Source of the DNA: CAHJXF01 sp038240015
GTDB taxonomy: Bacteria > Pseudomonadota > Gammaproteobacteria > Burkholderiales > Burkholderiaceae_D
Assembly: GCA_038240015.1 (NCBI GenBank)
Contig: JBBSEF010000008.1
Span: 11,794 to 75,793, forward strand
DNA: 64,000 bases
Reading direction: 5' to 3'
A program made the translations under genes and the position numbers. Under the pieces are notes generated by a model. It saw nothing but the letters and a program-made list of their open reading frames with translations. It was not told the origin of the DNA and searched no databases. Below are positions 54,419 to 62,728 of the stretch, piece by piece. Numbering within the stretch: the first letter of the stretch is position 1; the number at the start of each line of letters is the position of its first letter.

Positions 54419-55311
54419 TGCCGCGCGCGATCACGCGCACTGTCGATCTACTCGAAGACCGCGGACGCGATCGGGTGGTCGATCCCGCGCAGGCGGCCGA
54501 GGAAGCCGAGTGGCTCGCGGCGGTGACCGAAGCGCGCCGTCGCTACGGCGCCGTGACCGCGCGCCGCGTGGGACTGTACGCGTGTCCGTCGTGCGGTCTC
54601 TTGAGCGCGCGGCCCACGGCACGGGGCGACCAAGCCGCAACGCCCGCGTCCCTTGCTGCGAACGCATCGACGACCGATGCCCCGGCTATCGCGGAATTGG
54701 CTATCGATGCAGCGGCTTCCAACGCGGCGACGCCCGATGACGCCATCGAAAGCGAGTGTCCGCGCTGCGGCGAGCCTCTGCAAGCACGCAAGCCCGCGAG
54801 TCTCGCGCGCACGTGGGCCTATCTGATCTCGGCGCTCATCCTGTACATTCCCGCCAATGTTTTTCCGATCACCGATTCGCGCACGCTCTTCGAGCAGCAA
54901 ACCGATACGATCTACTCGGGCGTGGTCTATCTCTGGAAAGCGGGTTCATGGCCGTTAGCGTTGCTGGTGTTCTTCGCGAGCATCGTCGTACCTCTCGCCA
55001 AATTGATCGTGCTCGCGGGCCTCGCGATCTCGGTGCAGCGGCGCACGCTGCGCAAGCCGGCTCAACGCACACGGCTCTATCGAGTCGTCGAGTTCATCGG
55101 CCGATGGTCGATGCTCGATATCTATGCAGTGGCGATCCTGACGGCGCTGGTCCAGTTGAAGAGCCTCGCCGAAGTGACGGCGGGCCCCGGCGTGCTGGCG
55201 TTCGGCGCGGTCTGCGTGTTCACCATCCTCGCGTCGCACGCCTTCGATCCGCGCCTGATCTGGGATGCGATCGACGAAGCCGACGCCGATCCGGACGCGG
55301 AAGATGACTGA
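54415..55311 (+). CDS. pqiA: PqiA-type membrane protein, second copy
   Basis: A 298-residue protein. The N-terminal 120 residues are cytoplasmic with two separated zinc pairs (CPSCG at about 57 and CPRCG at about 117), divided by a 55-residue Ala/Thr/Asp-rich insert. Four membrane helices follow, with the conserved LYIPANVFPITDSRTLFEQ and WSMLDIYAVAILTALVQL. It corresponds to the C-terminal half of E. coli PqiA. It overlaps pqiB by eight bases (ATGACTGA). Confidence 0.9.
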   Translation: MMPRAITRTVDLLEDRGRDRVVDPAQAAEEAEWLAAVTEARRRYGAVTARRVGLYACPSCGLLSARPTARGDQAATPASLAANASTTDAPAIAELAIDAAASNAATPDDAIESECPRCGEPLQARKPASLARTWAYLISALILYIPANVFPITDSRTLFEQQTDTIYSGVVYLWKAGSWPLALLVFFASIVVPLAKLIVLAGLAISVQRRTLRKPAQRTRLYRVVEFIGRWSMLDIYAVAILTALVQLKSLAEVTAGPGVLAFGAVCVFTILASHAFDPRLIWDAIDEADADPDAEDD

Positions 55312-57205
55312 ACCCGTCTCGCCCGATCAGCCGCCCGCGCCGGCATCCGCTGGGTCGTCTGCGCCATCGTCTGCGCCATCGTCTTCACCGACGCCCGAGT
55401 CGTCGTCCGCACCGTCGCTCGCTTCTTCCCCCGCGTCGTCGACTGCTTCATCGGGCAACGGGCCGCAGTCCGCAGGTACGCCGCCCACGCCGTCACCGGT
55501 CGATGGAATCCCGAAGGCCCGCGTCGCTCGTCGCAAGCGGCGTTCGATCTCGCTGGTGTGGATCATCCCGCTGGTCGCGGTGCTCGTCGGTCTGTATCTG
55601 GTGGTGCACGCGCTGCGCACCCAGGGACCGACGATCGAGATCCAGTTCAAGACCGCTGAAGGACTCGAGCCCGGCAAGACCCGCATCAAATACAAGAACG
55701 TCGACATCGGTACGGTGCAGACCATCACGCTGGGACCGGAGAAGAATGGCGTCGTGGTGAAGGCGCAGATGACGCGCAACGCGACCGACCTCCTGGTCGA
55801 CGACACGCGCTTCTGGATCGTCAAGCCGCGCATCGCGGGCGGCCAGATCTCCGGACTCACGACGCTGCTGTCGGGCTCCTACATCGGCATGGACGTAGGC
55901 AAGTCCACCGAGTCGCGTCGCGAGTTCACGGGCCTCGACACGCAGCCCGCGGTGACCACCGATGAACCGGGTCGCGAGTTCCTGCTTCACGCGGCCGACA
56001 TCGGCTCGCTCGACATCGGCTCGCCGGTCTTCTTTCGGCGCTTTCAGGTGGGCGAGGTCACGGCCATCCAGCTCGACCCCGACGGCAAGGGCGTCACCGC
56101 GCACGTGTTCGTGCGCTCGCCGAACGAAAAGTACGTGACGCAGAACACGCGCTTCTGGCAGGCCAGCGGCTTCGACGTGACGGTCGACGGCTCGGGTCTC
56201 AAGATCACCACGCAGTCGCTCGTGTCGATCGTGGTCGGCGGCATCGCATTCCAGAGCCCGGCCAATGAATCGGCCGGACCGCAGGTCGCCAACGGCACGC
56301 CCTTCAGGCTGTTCGACGACGAGCGCATTGCGATGAAGCGCGGCGAGCAGCAGCTTGAAAAATACATCGCCTATTTCAGCGACTCGATTCGCGGGCTCAA
56401 CGTCGGCGCGCTAGTCGAGTTCCGCGGTTACGTGGTGGGCGAAGTCCGATCGATCGAGATGGAGTTCGATCGCGACACGCGCGAGTTCCGCTTCCCGGTC
56501 GAGTTCGTGCTCTATCGCGACGTCTTACCCGCCCGCATCGCGGGCGCCGACAAGAAAGGCAAGCAGATCGACACCGACGAACTCTATGCGCGCGCGATCG
56601 AGAAGCGCGGTCTGCGCGCGCAACTGCGCAGCGGCAATCTGTTGACCGGCCAAAAATTCCTCGCGCTCGACTTCATCAAGAACGCCGCGCCGGTCACGAT
56701 GGTGGCCATCAAGGACAAGAACGGCGCGCGCATCATCCCGACCGTACCCGGCGGGTTCGACGAATTGCAGGAGAGCATCGCCAACATCGCGAAGAAGGTC
56801 GAGAAGATTCCGTTCGATCAATTGGCTGCCGATCTGCATCGCACGCTGGCTCAGTTGCAGACCACGATGAAGGGCGCCGACAAGCTGCTGTCGCGAGTCA
56901 ACGACGAAGTCGCTCCCGAACTCGCCGCGACGCTGGCCGAAGTCAGGAAGACGGCGAAGAATGCCGAAGACGTGCTGGCATCCGACGCGCCCCTGCAGCA
57001 GGATCTGCGCGGCACCTTGACCGAAGTCAATCGCGCGGCCGGGTCGCTGCGTCTGTTGATGGACTATCTGCAACGTCATCCCGAGTCGCTGTTGCGGGGC
57101 AAGGCGGGCGACACGCCGCCGGGAGCGCCGCCGGCGGCGCCCGCGAAGATCACGACTCCCTCATCGGCGCCCAGCACCGCTGCGCCATCGGAACTCGTCA
57201 AATGA
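55304..57205 (+). CDS. pqiB: PqiB, MCE-domain intermembrane lipid transport protein
   Basis: A 633-residue protein. The first 80 residues are a Ser/Pro/Ala-rich cytoplasmic tail (with two perfect 12-bp repeats at 55355-55378 encoding SSAP), then one membrane helix (SLVWIIPLVAVLVGLYLVVHAL). Three MCE domains follow, opening with TIEIQFKTAEGLEPGKTRIKYK, EFLLHAADIGSLDIGSPVFFR, and IAYFSDSIRGLNVGALVEFR, and a C-terminal coiled helix completes the tunnel. In E. coli PqiB hexamers stack MCE rings to span the periplasm. Length and domain count match PqiB rather than MlaD or YebT. Confidence 0.94.
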   Translation: MTEPVSPDQPPAPASAGSSAPSSAPSSSPTPESSSAPSLASSPASSTASSGNGPQSAGTPPTPSPVDGIPKARVARRKRRSISLVWIIPLVAVLVGLYLVVHALRTQGPTIEIQFKTAEGLEPGKTRIKYKNVDIGTVQTITLGPEKNGVVVKAQMTRNATDLLVDDTRFWIVKPRIAGGQISGLTTLLSGSYIGMDVGKSTESRREFTGLDTQPAVTTDEPGREFLLHAADIGSLDIGSPVFFRRFQVGEVTAIQLDPDGKGVTAHVFVRSPNEKYVTQNTRFWQASGFDVTVDGSGLKITTQSLVSIVVGGIAFQSPANESAGPQVANGTPFRLFDDERIAMKRGEQQLEKYIAYFSDSIRGLNVGALVEFRGYVVGEVRSIEMEFDRDTREFRFPVEFVLYRDVLPARIAGADKKGKQIDTDELYARAIEKRGLRAQLRSGNLLTGQKFLALDFIKNAAPVTMVAIKDKNGARIIPTVPGGFDELQESIANIAKKVEKIPFDQLAADLHRTLAQLQTTMKGADKLLSRVNDEVAPELAATLAEVRKTAKNAEDVLASDAPLQQDLRGTLTEVNRAAGSLRLLMDYLQRHPESLLRGKAGDTPPGAPPAAPAKITTPSSAPSTAAPSELVK

Positions 57206-57891
57206 AGCGCTCACTCGTCGCCTTTCGACCATCGCATCCGTCGGTGCTCGCCGCTCTCGTGATCACACTCGTGGTTACGGGCTCGGGGTGCTCGACCCCG
57301 GGTGCGACCGAACGGTTTTATGCGTTGAGCGATGGTTCTTCGACGTCGGCGACAACCGGCACGACGCCATCGACGGTCGCGACATCGAACCCAGGATCCG
57401 TCCCCTTCGCCGGGATCGTGATCAGCGCGGTCACGGTGCCCGAACTGGTCGATCGTCCGCAGATCGTCACGCGCGATAACGGCAATCGCGTCAACGTCGC
57501 CGAGCAGCAGTTGTGGGCCGAGCCGGTGAAGAACGGCATCGCACGCGTGCTCGCGGTCCGCCTGGAAAAAGCGTTGGCCGCGGCGGGTCGCCCCGCGCGC
57601 GTCGCCGCGTATCCGCAGGCTTCGATCGCAAGTCCCGAGCTTCGCATCACGATCGATGTGCAGCGCTTCGATGCGGTGCCCGGCGGCGACGCGGTGATCG
57701 ATGTGCTGTGGAGCGTACGCCGCACCAGCGACAACAGCGTGAGCACAGGCCGGACCGTGGCCGCGCGCCCCGTGTCGACCCTCGCCTATGACGACGTAGT
57801 GCGCGCGTGGAGCCAGGCGCTCGAGGTGTTGAACAAGGACATCGCTGCCGTAGTCGCAAAAATCGATTTGCCGGCCCCGGCTTCGCGATGA
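57202..57891 (+). CDS. pqiC: PqiC-family outer-membrane lipoprotein
   Basis: A 229-residue lipoprotein (lipobox around GSGCS, cysteine near residue 30) of the PqiC/ABC-auxiliary type: RFYALSDG near the front, then IVISAVTVPELVDRPQIVTR and QLWAEPVKNGIARVLAVRL, and ITIDVQRFDAVPGGDAVIDVLW. It should anchor the PqiB tunnel at the outer membrane. It overlaps pqiB in ATGA. Its stop is one base from that of the convergent comM gene. Confidence 0.9.
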   Translation: MKRSLVAFRPSHPSVLAALVITLVVTGSGCSTPGATERFYALSDGSSTSATTGTTPSTVATSNPGSVPFAGIVISAVTVPELVDRPQIVTRDNGNRVNVAEQQLWAEPVKNGIARVLAVRLEKALAAAGRPARVAAYPQASIASPELRITIDVQRFDAVPGGDAVIDVLWSVRRTSDNSVSTGRTVAARPVSTLAYDDVVRAWSQALEVLNKDIAAVVAKIDLPAPASR

Positions 57892-57892
57892 T

Positions 57893-59413
57893 CTACGGGC
57901 GCTGCTGTAAACCCCTCCGATAGCAGATCGCCTCCGCGATATGCGCGGCCTCAACGCAGACGGCCGCATCGAGGTCGGCGATGGTGCGCGCGATCTTGAG
58001 CACGCGATGGTAGGCACGCGCCGACCAGCCGAGCCGTACCATTGCGTTTCGCAATAGCGCCGCGCCGTTCATGTCAGGTTTGCAATGTTGGTCGATCGCC
58101 GCGCCGTCGAGAGTCGCGTTGGATCGTGCTTGTCGCGCGAGCTGTCGTCGGCGTGCGCTGCCTGTGCGAACCGCGATAGCCGCGCTCGCTTCGCCATCGG
58201 GCGACGATGCGATCTCGCCGTCGGACAACGCAGGCACTTCGATCTGCAAGTCGATGCGGTCGAGCAGCGGGCCGGAGATGCGATCGCGATAGCGCGCAAC
58301 CGCGTCGTGCGTACATCGACAGGCACGAGTCGGATGCCCGAGATAACCGCAGGGACAGGGATTCATCGCTGCGATCAACTGGAAGCCCGCGGGGAAGTCC
58401 GCCTGCCTCGCGGCGCGCGAGATCGTGATGTGTCCCGATTCGAGCGGCTCGCGCAGCACTTCGAGCACGCGTCGATCGAACTCGGGCAGCTCGTCGAGAA
58501 ACAAGACGCCGTGATGCGCGAGCGAGATCTCGCCCGGCCGCGGCACGCTGCCGCCGCCCACCAATGCCGCGCCCGACGCGGTGTGATGCGGCGATCGATA
58601 GGGACGCTCGCGCCACGCATCGAGCGAGAAGCGGCCCGCGAGACTCGCGATCGCCGCGGACTCGAGCGCCTCGTCGGTCGTCATCGGCGGCAGGATGCCT
58701 GTGAAGCGCGACGCGAGCATCGACTTGCCGGTGCCGGGCGGGCCGATCATCAAGACGCTGTGGCCGCCGGCGGCTGCGACTTCGAGCGCGCGCTTGGCGC
58801 TCGCCTGTCCCTTTACGTCCGATAGATCGCGGTACTTGGTCTGGCCCGGTGGTCCAGTCGGCTCAGCGCGACACAACGACGATAGTCCCGACAGATGCGC
58901 GCAGACCTCGAGCAGGCTCGCGGCAGGGTAAACGTGCGCCCCCTCGGCCAGCGCCGCTTCGGCAGCGGACTCACGCGGAAGAATGAAACCTCGTCGCGCG
59001 GCGCCCGACGCATGGGCCTGGCGTGCAAGCGCGTGCGTCATCGCGAGGGCGCCGCGGATCGGCCGCAGCGCGCCCGAGAGGGACAGCTCGCCCGCGTATT
59101 CATAGTCGTCGACCAGATCGGGCGGCAACTGGCCCGACGCAATCAGGATGCCGAGCGCGATCGGCAAGTCGAAACGCCCCGACTCTTTCGGCAGATCGGC
59201 CGGCGCGAGATTGACGGTGATGCGGCGCGCGGGAAATTCGAAGCGGGCATTGAGGATCGCGGCGCGCACGCGGCCGCGGCTTTCCTTCACTTCGGTATCG
59301 GCGAGGCCGACGATGCTGAAGTTCGGCAGGCCGCCGGACAGATGAACTTCGACGATCACCTCGGGCGCTGACATGCCGGCCAGCGCGCGGCTCTTCAAGA
59401 TCGCGAGCGACAT
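57893..59413 (-). CDS. comM: YifB/ComM family Mg-chelatase-like AAA+ ATPase
   Basis: A 506-residue protein with an N-terminal Lon-like domain (PNFSIVGLADTEVKESRGRVRAA, PADLPKESGRFDLPIALGIL), a Mg-chelatase AAA+ domain with Walker A GPPGTGKS and Walker B FLDELPEF, a zinc motif (NPCPCGYLGHPTRACRC) and a C-terminal lid. ComM is a helicase that aids branch migration of incoming DNA in natural transformation, which fits with dprA elsewhere in the window. Length is normal. Confidence 0.94.
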   Translation of the reverse strand: MSLAILKSRALAGMSAPEVIVEVHLSGGLPNFSIVGLADTEVKESRGRVRAAILNARFEFPARRITVNLAPADLPKESGRFDLPIALGILIASGQLPPDLVDDYEYAGELSLSGALRPIRGALAMTHALARQAHASGAARRGFILPRESAAEAALAEGAHVYPAASLLEVCAHLSGLSSLCRAEPTGPPGQTKYRDLSDVKGQASAKRALEVAAAGGHSVLMIGPPGTGKSMLASRFTGILPPMTTDEALESAAIASLAGRFSLDAWRERPYRSPHHTASGAALVGGGSVPRPGEISLAHHGVLFLDELPEFDRRVLEVLREPLESGHITISRAARQADFPAGFQLIAAMNPCPCGYLGHPTRACRCTHDAVARYRDRISGPLLDRIDLQIEVPALSDGEIASSPDGEASAAIAVRTGSARRRQLARQARSNATLDGAAIDQHCKPDMNGAALLRNAMVRLGWSARAYHRVLKIARTIADLDAAVCVEAAHIAEAICYRRGLQQRP

Positions 59414-59493
59414 CGCGAGCCGGGTGATGAAGGTCGAGATGGTGTTGCTTGTTGCACGATCGAGCCCGCGATCGTTGCACAGCGCGCGCTCGA

Positions 59494-59760
59494 TCAGCCG
59501 ACCGGCGTATCCCGCAAGGGAGTGATCGTCTTGCCGCCCTCGAGGGCGGCAATGCGCGTTTCGAGTTCGGCGATCTTGTCTTGCGCGCGCGAAAGCAATT
59601 CAGTCTGCAAGTCGAGCTGCTCGCGCGTAGCGAGATCGAAGTGCTCGAAGCCCTGCTGCAAGACCGCGCGCAAGTTCTTGCGCAGGTCGGCGACCGGCGT
59701 TTCATCGAGCATCTTCGAGATGCGATCCTGCATGTTTTCGAAGAAAGCGGAATTCTGCAT
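59494..59760 (-). CDS. ubiK: UbiK/BMFP accessory factor of ubiquinone biosynthesis
   Basis: An 88-residue protein of the membrane fusogenic (BMFP) family. The helix ENMQDRISKMLDETPVADLRKNL and the signature RAVLQQGFEHFDLATREQLDLQTELL are followed by a C-terminal coiled coil (RAQDKIAELETRIAALEGG) for trimerisation. UbiK assists aerobic ubiquinone synthesis with UbiJ. Immediately before the ATG at 59760 the strand is pyrimidine-rich, with no Shine-Dalgarno; the frame stays open to 59835. A perfect 22-bp palindrome (59531-59552) lies in the coiled-coil codons. Confidence 0.85.
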   Translation of the reverse strand: MQNSAFFENMQDRISKMLDETPVADLRKNLRAVLQQGFEHFDLATREQLDLQTELLSRAQDKIAELETRIAALEGGKTITPLRDTPVG

Positions 59761-59992
59761 GGGAGGAAGGAAGGGGAGAGTGGACGGAATGTAACGAACA
59801 GCGGCGCGTCTCACATGAATGATGAAGACGCACAATGCGAATCGAGTTTAGCACTGGGGTTCTTGCCTTCGCGTCGTCCAAATCGATAAGCGAGATGGTC
59901 GAAGGAATCGCGAAAGAAATGCTCTTTGCGCTGCTTGCATCCGACAGACAAGCAGACAAAACTTGGTCAACTCCATCGCGCAGGATCACCCC

Positions 59993-60095
59993 GTGGAAAT
60001 CGTGAACATCGACGACGCCAAGAATCGTCTATCCGAATTGATCGATAAGGCCGCGACCGGAGAAGATGTTGCGATTGGCAGCAACTTGAAGCGCT
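59993..60095 (+). pseudogene. Truncated Phd/YefM-type antitoxin remnant
   Basis: From a GTG at 59993 the frame reads EIVNIDDAKNRLSEL then IDKAATGEDVAIG, a good match to the N-terminal half of Phd-family antitoxins (V-N-I-x-E-A-K-x-x-L-S-x-L-I ... A-x-G-E-x-V-x-I). After about 34 residues the similarity stops where the frame enters the 3' end of pth on the opposite strand. The dimerisation and toxin-neutralising half is missing, and no VapC, Doc or YoeB toxin gene is nearby. The upstream 232 bp to ubiK shows no other gene. Confidence 0.6.
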
Positions 60096-60678
60096 ATTCG
60101 ATCGTCGTGTGCAACGTCATCATCGCAGCTTCGGCGTCGCCGTCGAAAAGCTTTGGCAGCACGTCGATGCCGCGCTCGATCGCGGCGTCGATCAAAGGCT
60201 GCTCTTCGCGACGCGGCGGATGCAGGACGAAATCCATCACCTGTTGTTGCAGCTCGAGCGCGCGCGGATGGCCGATGCCGATGCGCATGCGCCAGAACTG
60301 CGGCGTGCCGAGCATCGCGGCGATGTCCTTGACTCCATTGTGCCCCGCGTATCCGCCACCGAGCTTGAGCTTGATGGCGCCGGGCATGAGATCGAGCTCG
60401 TCGTGCGCGACCACGATCTCGTCGGGCATGATCTTGTAGAAGCGCGCGAGCGCGCCGACCGCGAGGCCGGAACGGTTCATGAAAGTCTCGGGCATCAACA
60501 GCCAGCGCGTGCCGTCCTTGCCGACGATGCCGTGAAAGCCGCGCTCGCCGCGCAGTGCGATGCGATGCGTCTGCGCATAACGATCGACCAGCCAGAAGCC
60601 CGCGTTGTGACGCGTGGTCGCGTACTGTGCGCCGGGATTGCCGAGTCCGACGACGAGCTTGATCGGGGTCGAGGCCAT
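60094..60678 (-). CDS. pth: Peptidyl-tRNA hydrolase
   Basis: A 194-residue enzyme that recycles tRNA from stalled peptidyl-tRNA. Family motifs: VVGLGNPGAQYATTRHNAGF (catalytic His), PETFMNRSG, VAHDELDLMPG and GGYAGHNGVKDI. Length is within the normal range. It follows rplY after a terminator, the usual order. Its stop codon coincides with the end of the antitoxin remnant. Confidence 0.96.
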   Translation of the reverse strand: MASTPIKLVVGLGNPGAQYATTRHNAGFWLVDRYAQTHRIALRGERGFHGIVGKDGTRWLLMPETFMNRSGLAVGALARFYKIMPDEIVVAHDELDLMPGAIKLKLGGGYAGHNGVKDIAAMLGTPQFWRMRIGIGHPRALELQQQVMDFVLHPPRREEQPLIDAAIERGIDVLPKLFDGDAEAAMMTLHTTIE

Positions 60679-60702
60679 TGCAATGAAATGTTATCGATGC
60701 TG

Positions 60703-60738
60703 CAACAAAAAAGCCCCGGCTCGCGCTGGGGCTTGTTG
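60703..60738 (-). terminator. Intrinsic terminator after rplY
   Basis: On the minus strand AGCCCCAGC and GCCGGGGCT pair around GCGA, followed by T6; flanking CAACA/TGTTG can extend the stem. It lies between the rplY stop and the pth start, so it limits read-through from the rplY operon into pth. Confidence 0.85.
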
Positions 60739-60754
60739 TGCAAGCGGGTGGCGA

Positions 60755-61447
60755 TTACTTCTTGTCGCCCTTGTCCGCGCCTTTTTCCGACTTCTCGGCC
60801 TTGTCTCCCTTGCCGGCATCGGCAGCGGCTGCCGGCGTTGCCGGCGTCGCGGCGGCTGCTTCGATTTCGGCTGCCTTCTCCTCGATCATCGCCCGCGGAG
60901 TCGTTGCAGTTGCAACGACCTCTTCGGCATGCGGCGTCACGGCCACACCCGCCGGAAGCTTCATGTCCGAAACGTGGATCGTGCCTTGCGCTTCGAGATT
61001 GGAGAGGTCGATCTCGATGAACTCGGGCAAGTCCGTAGGCAGGCAGATCACTTCGATGTCGTTCATCACGTGGCTGACGACGTTCGACGACAGCTTCACC
61101 GCCGGCGAAACTTCGGCGTTGACGAAGTGCAGCGGCACGCGCACATGGATTTTCTGGTTCGCGGCGACGCGCTGGAAGTCGATGTGCAGCACCTGCTGCT
61201 TGAACGGATGCATCTGCACGTCGCGCAACAGGACGTTGCTCGAGCCTTTGCCATCGACCTCGAGATCGAGGATCGACGAATGAAAGGATTCCTTGCGCAA
61301 CGCATGGAAGAGATCGTTGTGATCGAGCTCGATGTTGACCGGTGCATCGCTGCTGCCGTAAACGATACCCGGGACCTTGCCTGCGCGGCGCAGACGGCGG
61401 CTCGCACCCGTTCCTTGCGCGTTGCGTGTGTTGGCTACGACTTTCAT
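60755..61447 (-). CDS. rplY: 50S ribosomal protein L25 (Ctc form)
   Basis: A 230-residue long-form L25/Ctc. The N-terminal 5S-rRNA-binding domain is clear (RNAQGTGASRRLRRAGKVPGIVYG, ELDHNDLFHALRKE), followed by the Ctc beta domain (VLLRDVQMHPFKQQVLHIDFQRV) and a 50-residue Ala/Lys/Glu tail probably disordered. It binds 5S rRNA in the central protuberance. GGAGA five bases before ATG 61447 fixes the start. Confidence 0.96.
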   Translation of the reverse strand: MKVVANTRNAQGTGASRRLRRAGKVPGIVYGSSDAPVNIELDHNDLFHALRKESFHSSILDLEVDGKGSSNVLLRDVQMHPFKQQVLHIDFQRVAANQKIHVRVPLHFVNAEVSPAVKLSSNVVSHVMNDIEVICLPTDLPEFIEIDLSNLEAQGTIHVSDMKLPAGVAVTPHAEEVVATATTPRAMIEEKAAEIEAAAATPATPAAAADAGKGDKAEKSEKGADKGDKK

Positions 61448-61557
61448 ACAGTTCTCCAAAAAGATTTCAAGACCCGTCCGCGACCAGACGGGGAGTGTTT
61501 CGCTTCACTGCAAAAGCGGCCGCTGCGAAACGTCGCGACGCGCCTACAACCGATCAT

Positions 61558-62505
61558 TCACTCCGCAAACAACGAACTCACCGAATCGCCCTTGCTGATG
61601 CGCGCGATCGTCTCGGCCAGCAGCAGCGCGCACGAAATCTGGCGAATCTTCTCGCTCTTCTGCGCATCGCGGTTCAGCGGAATGGTGTCGACCACCACCA
61701 GCTCGTCGAGACTCGACGCGTCGATGCGCTGAACCGCGCCGCCCGACAACACCGGGTGCGTGCAATACGCAATCACCTTTTCGGCGCCGCGCTCCTTCAA
61801 CGCCTGCGCGGCCTTGCACAGCGTGTTCGCGGTGTCGACCATGTCGTCCATGATCACGCAAGTGCGGCCTTCGACATCGCCGATGATGTTCATCACTTCC
61901 GACATGTTGGCGCGCGGTCGACGTTTGTCGATGATCGCCAAGTCCGTGTCGAGGCGCTTCGCGAATGCGCGCGCGCGCACCACACCACCCACGTCGGGCG
62001 ACACCACCTGCAGGTTCTGCAGATCGCGCTTGTACAAGTCCGCAAGCAGGATCGGCGACGCATAGATGTTGTCGACCGGAATATCGAAAAATCCCTGGAT
62101 CTGATCGGCATGCAGATCCATCGTCAAGACGCGGTCGACACCCACCGCCTGCAGCATGTTTGCGACCACCTTCGCCGAGATCGCCACGCGCGCCGAGCGC
62201 GGGCGTCGATCCTGACGCGCGTAGCCGAAATACGGAATCGCCGCGGTGACGCGTCCGGCCGACGAGCGCTTCAACGCGTCGACCATCACCATGATCTCCA
62301 TCAGATTGTCGTTGGTCGGCGCGCACGTGGACTGCAACACGAACGCATCCTTGCCGCGGACATGATCCTGAATCTCGACGTTGACCTCGCCATCCGAGAA
62401 GCGACCGACGGTCGCTTTGCCCAGAGGAAGGTTGAGGTTTCTGGAAACCGCGGCCGCCAGGTGCGGATTCGCGTTTCCACTGAACACCATCAAGCCTTCG
62501 GCCAT
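61558..62505 (-). CDS. prs: Ribose-phosphate pyrophosphokinase
   Basis: A 315-residue PRPP synthase, of exactly the usual length. Motifs: VGRFSDGEVNVEI, the ATP loop PYFGYARQDRR, MDLHADQIQGFFDIPVDN, and the PRPP-binding loop VIMDDMVDTANT. It makes PRPP from ribose-5-phosphate and ATP for nucleotides, His and Trp. It lies between tRNA-Gln and rplY, as in other betaproteobacteria. Confidence 0.97.
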   Translation of the reverse strand: MAEGLMVFSGNANPHLAAAVSRNLNLPLGKATVGRFSDGEVNVEIQDHVRGKDAFVLQSTCAPTNDNLMEIMVMVDALKRSSAGRVTAAIPYFGYARQDRRPRSARVAISAKVVANMLQAVGVDRVLTMDLHADQIQGFFDIPVDNIYASPILLADLYKRDLQNLQVVSPDVGGVVRARAFAKRLDTDLAIIDKRRPRANMSEVMNIIGDVEGRTCVIMDDMVDTANTLCKAAQALKERGAEKVIAYCTHPVLSGGAVQRIDASSLDELVVVDTIPLNRDAQKSEKIRQISCALLLAETIARISKGDSVSSLFAE

Positions 62506-62577
62506 GGTCGCTTTCGCGTCGCTATCGTTTCGTGCCCACCGCGCGAAGCCTGCGCGGCGCCGTTCGTCAGGGATCTC

Positions 62578-62654
62578 TGGCAGGGGAGGAAGGACTCGAA
62601 CCTTCGCATGCTGGAATCAAAATCCAGTGCCTTGACCAACTTGGCGACTCCCCT
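62578..62654 (-). tRNA. tRNA-Gln (anticodon TTG)
   Basis: A 77-nt cloverleaf with encoded CCA. The acceptor arms are AGGGGAG and CTCCCCT with discriminator G. The anticodon stem CTGGA/TCCAG holds loop TTTTGAT with anticodon TTG. The T arm GAAGG-TTCGAGT-CCTTC is standard. It lies between ispE and prs on the same strand. Confidence 0.96.
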
Positions 62655-62728
62655 ACACAACCGTTGCCGCACGAAACTCGTGACGGCGAAATCTGTATGT
62701 CCGCACCGGCGTCTGTCATGTCGTCTCT

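Noticed and set aside
59963..60439. A complete plus-strand gene of 158 codons including the Phd-like segment
   Set aside because: Only the first third resembles an antitoxin; the rest is antisense to pth, which is certain.
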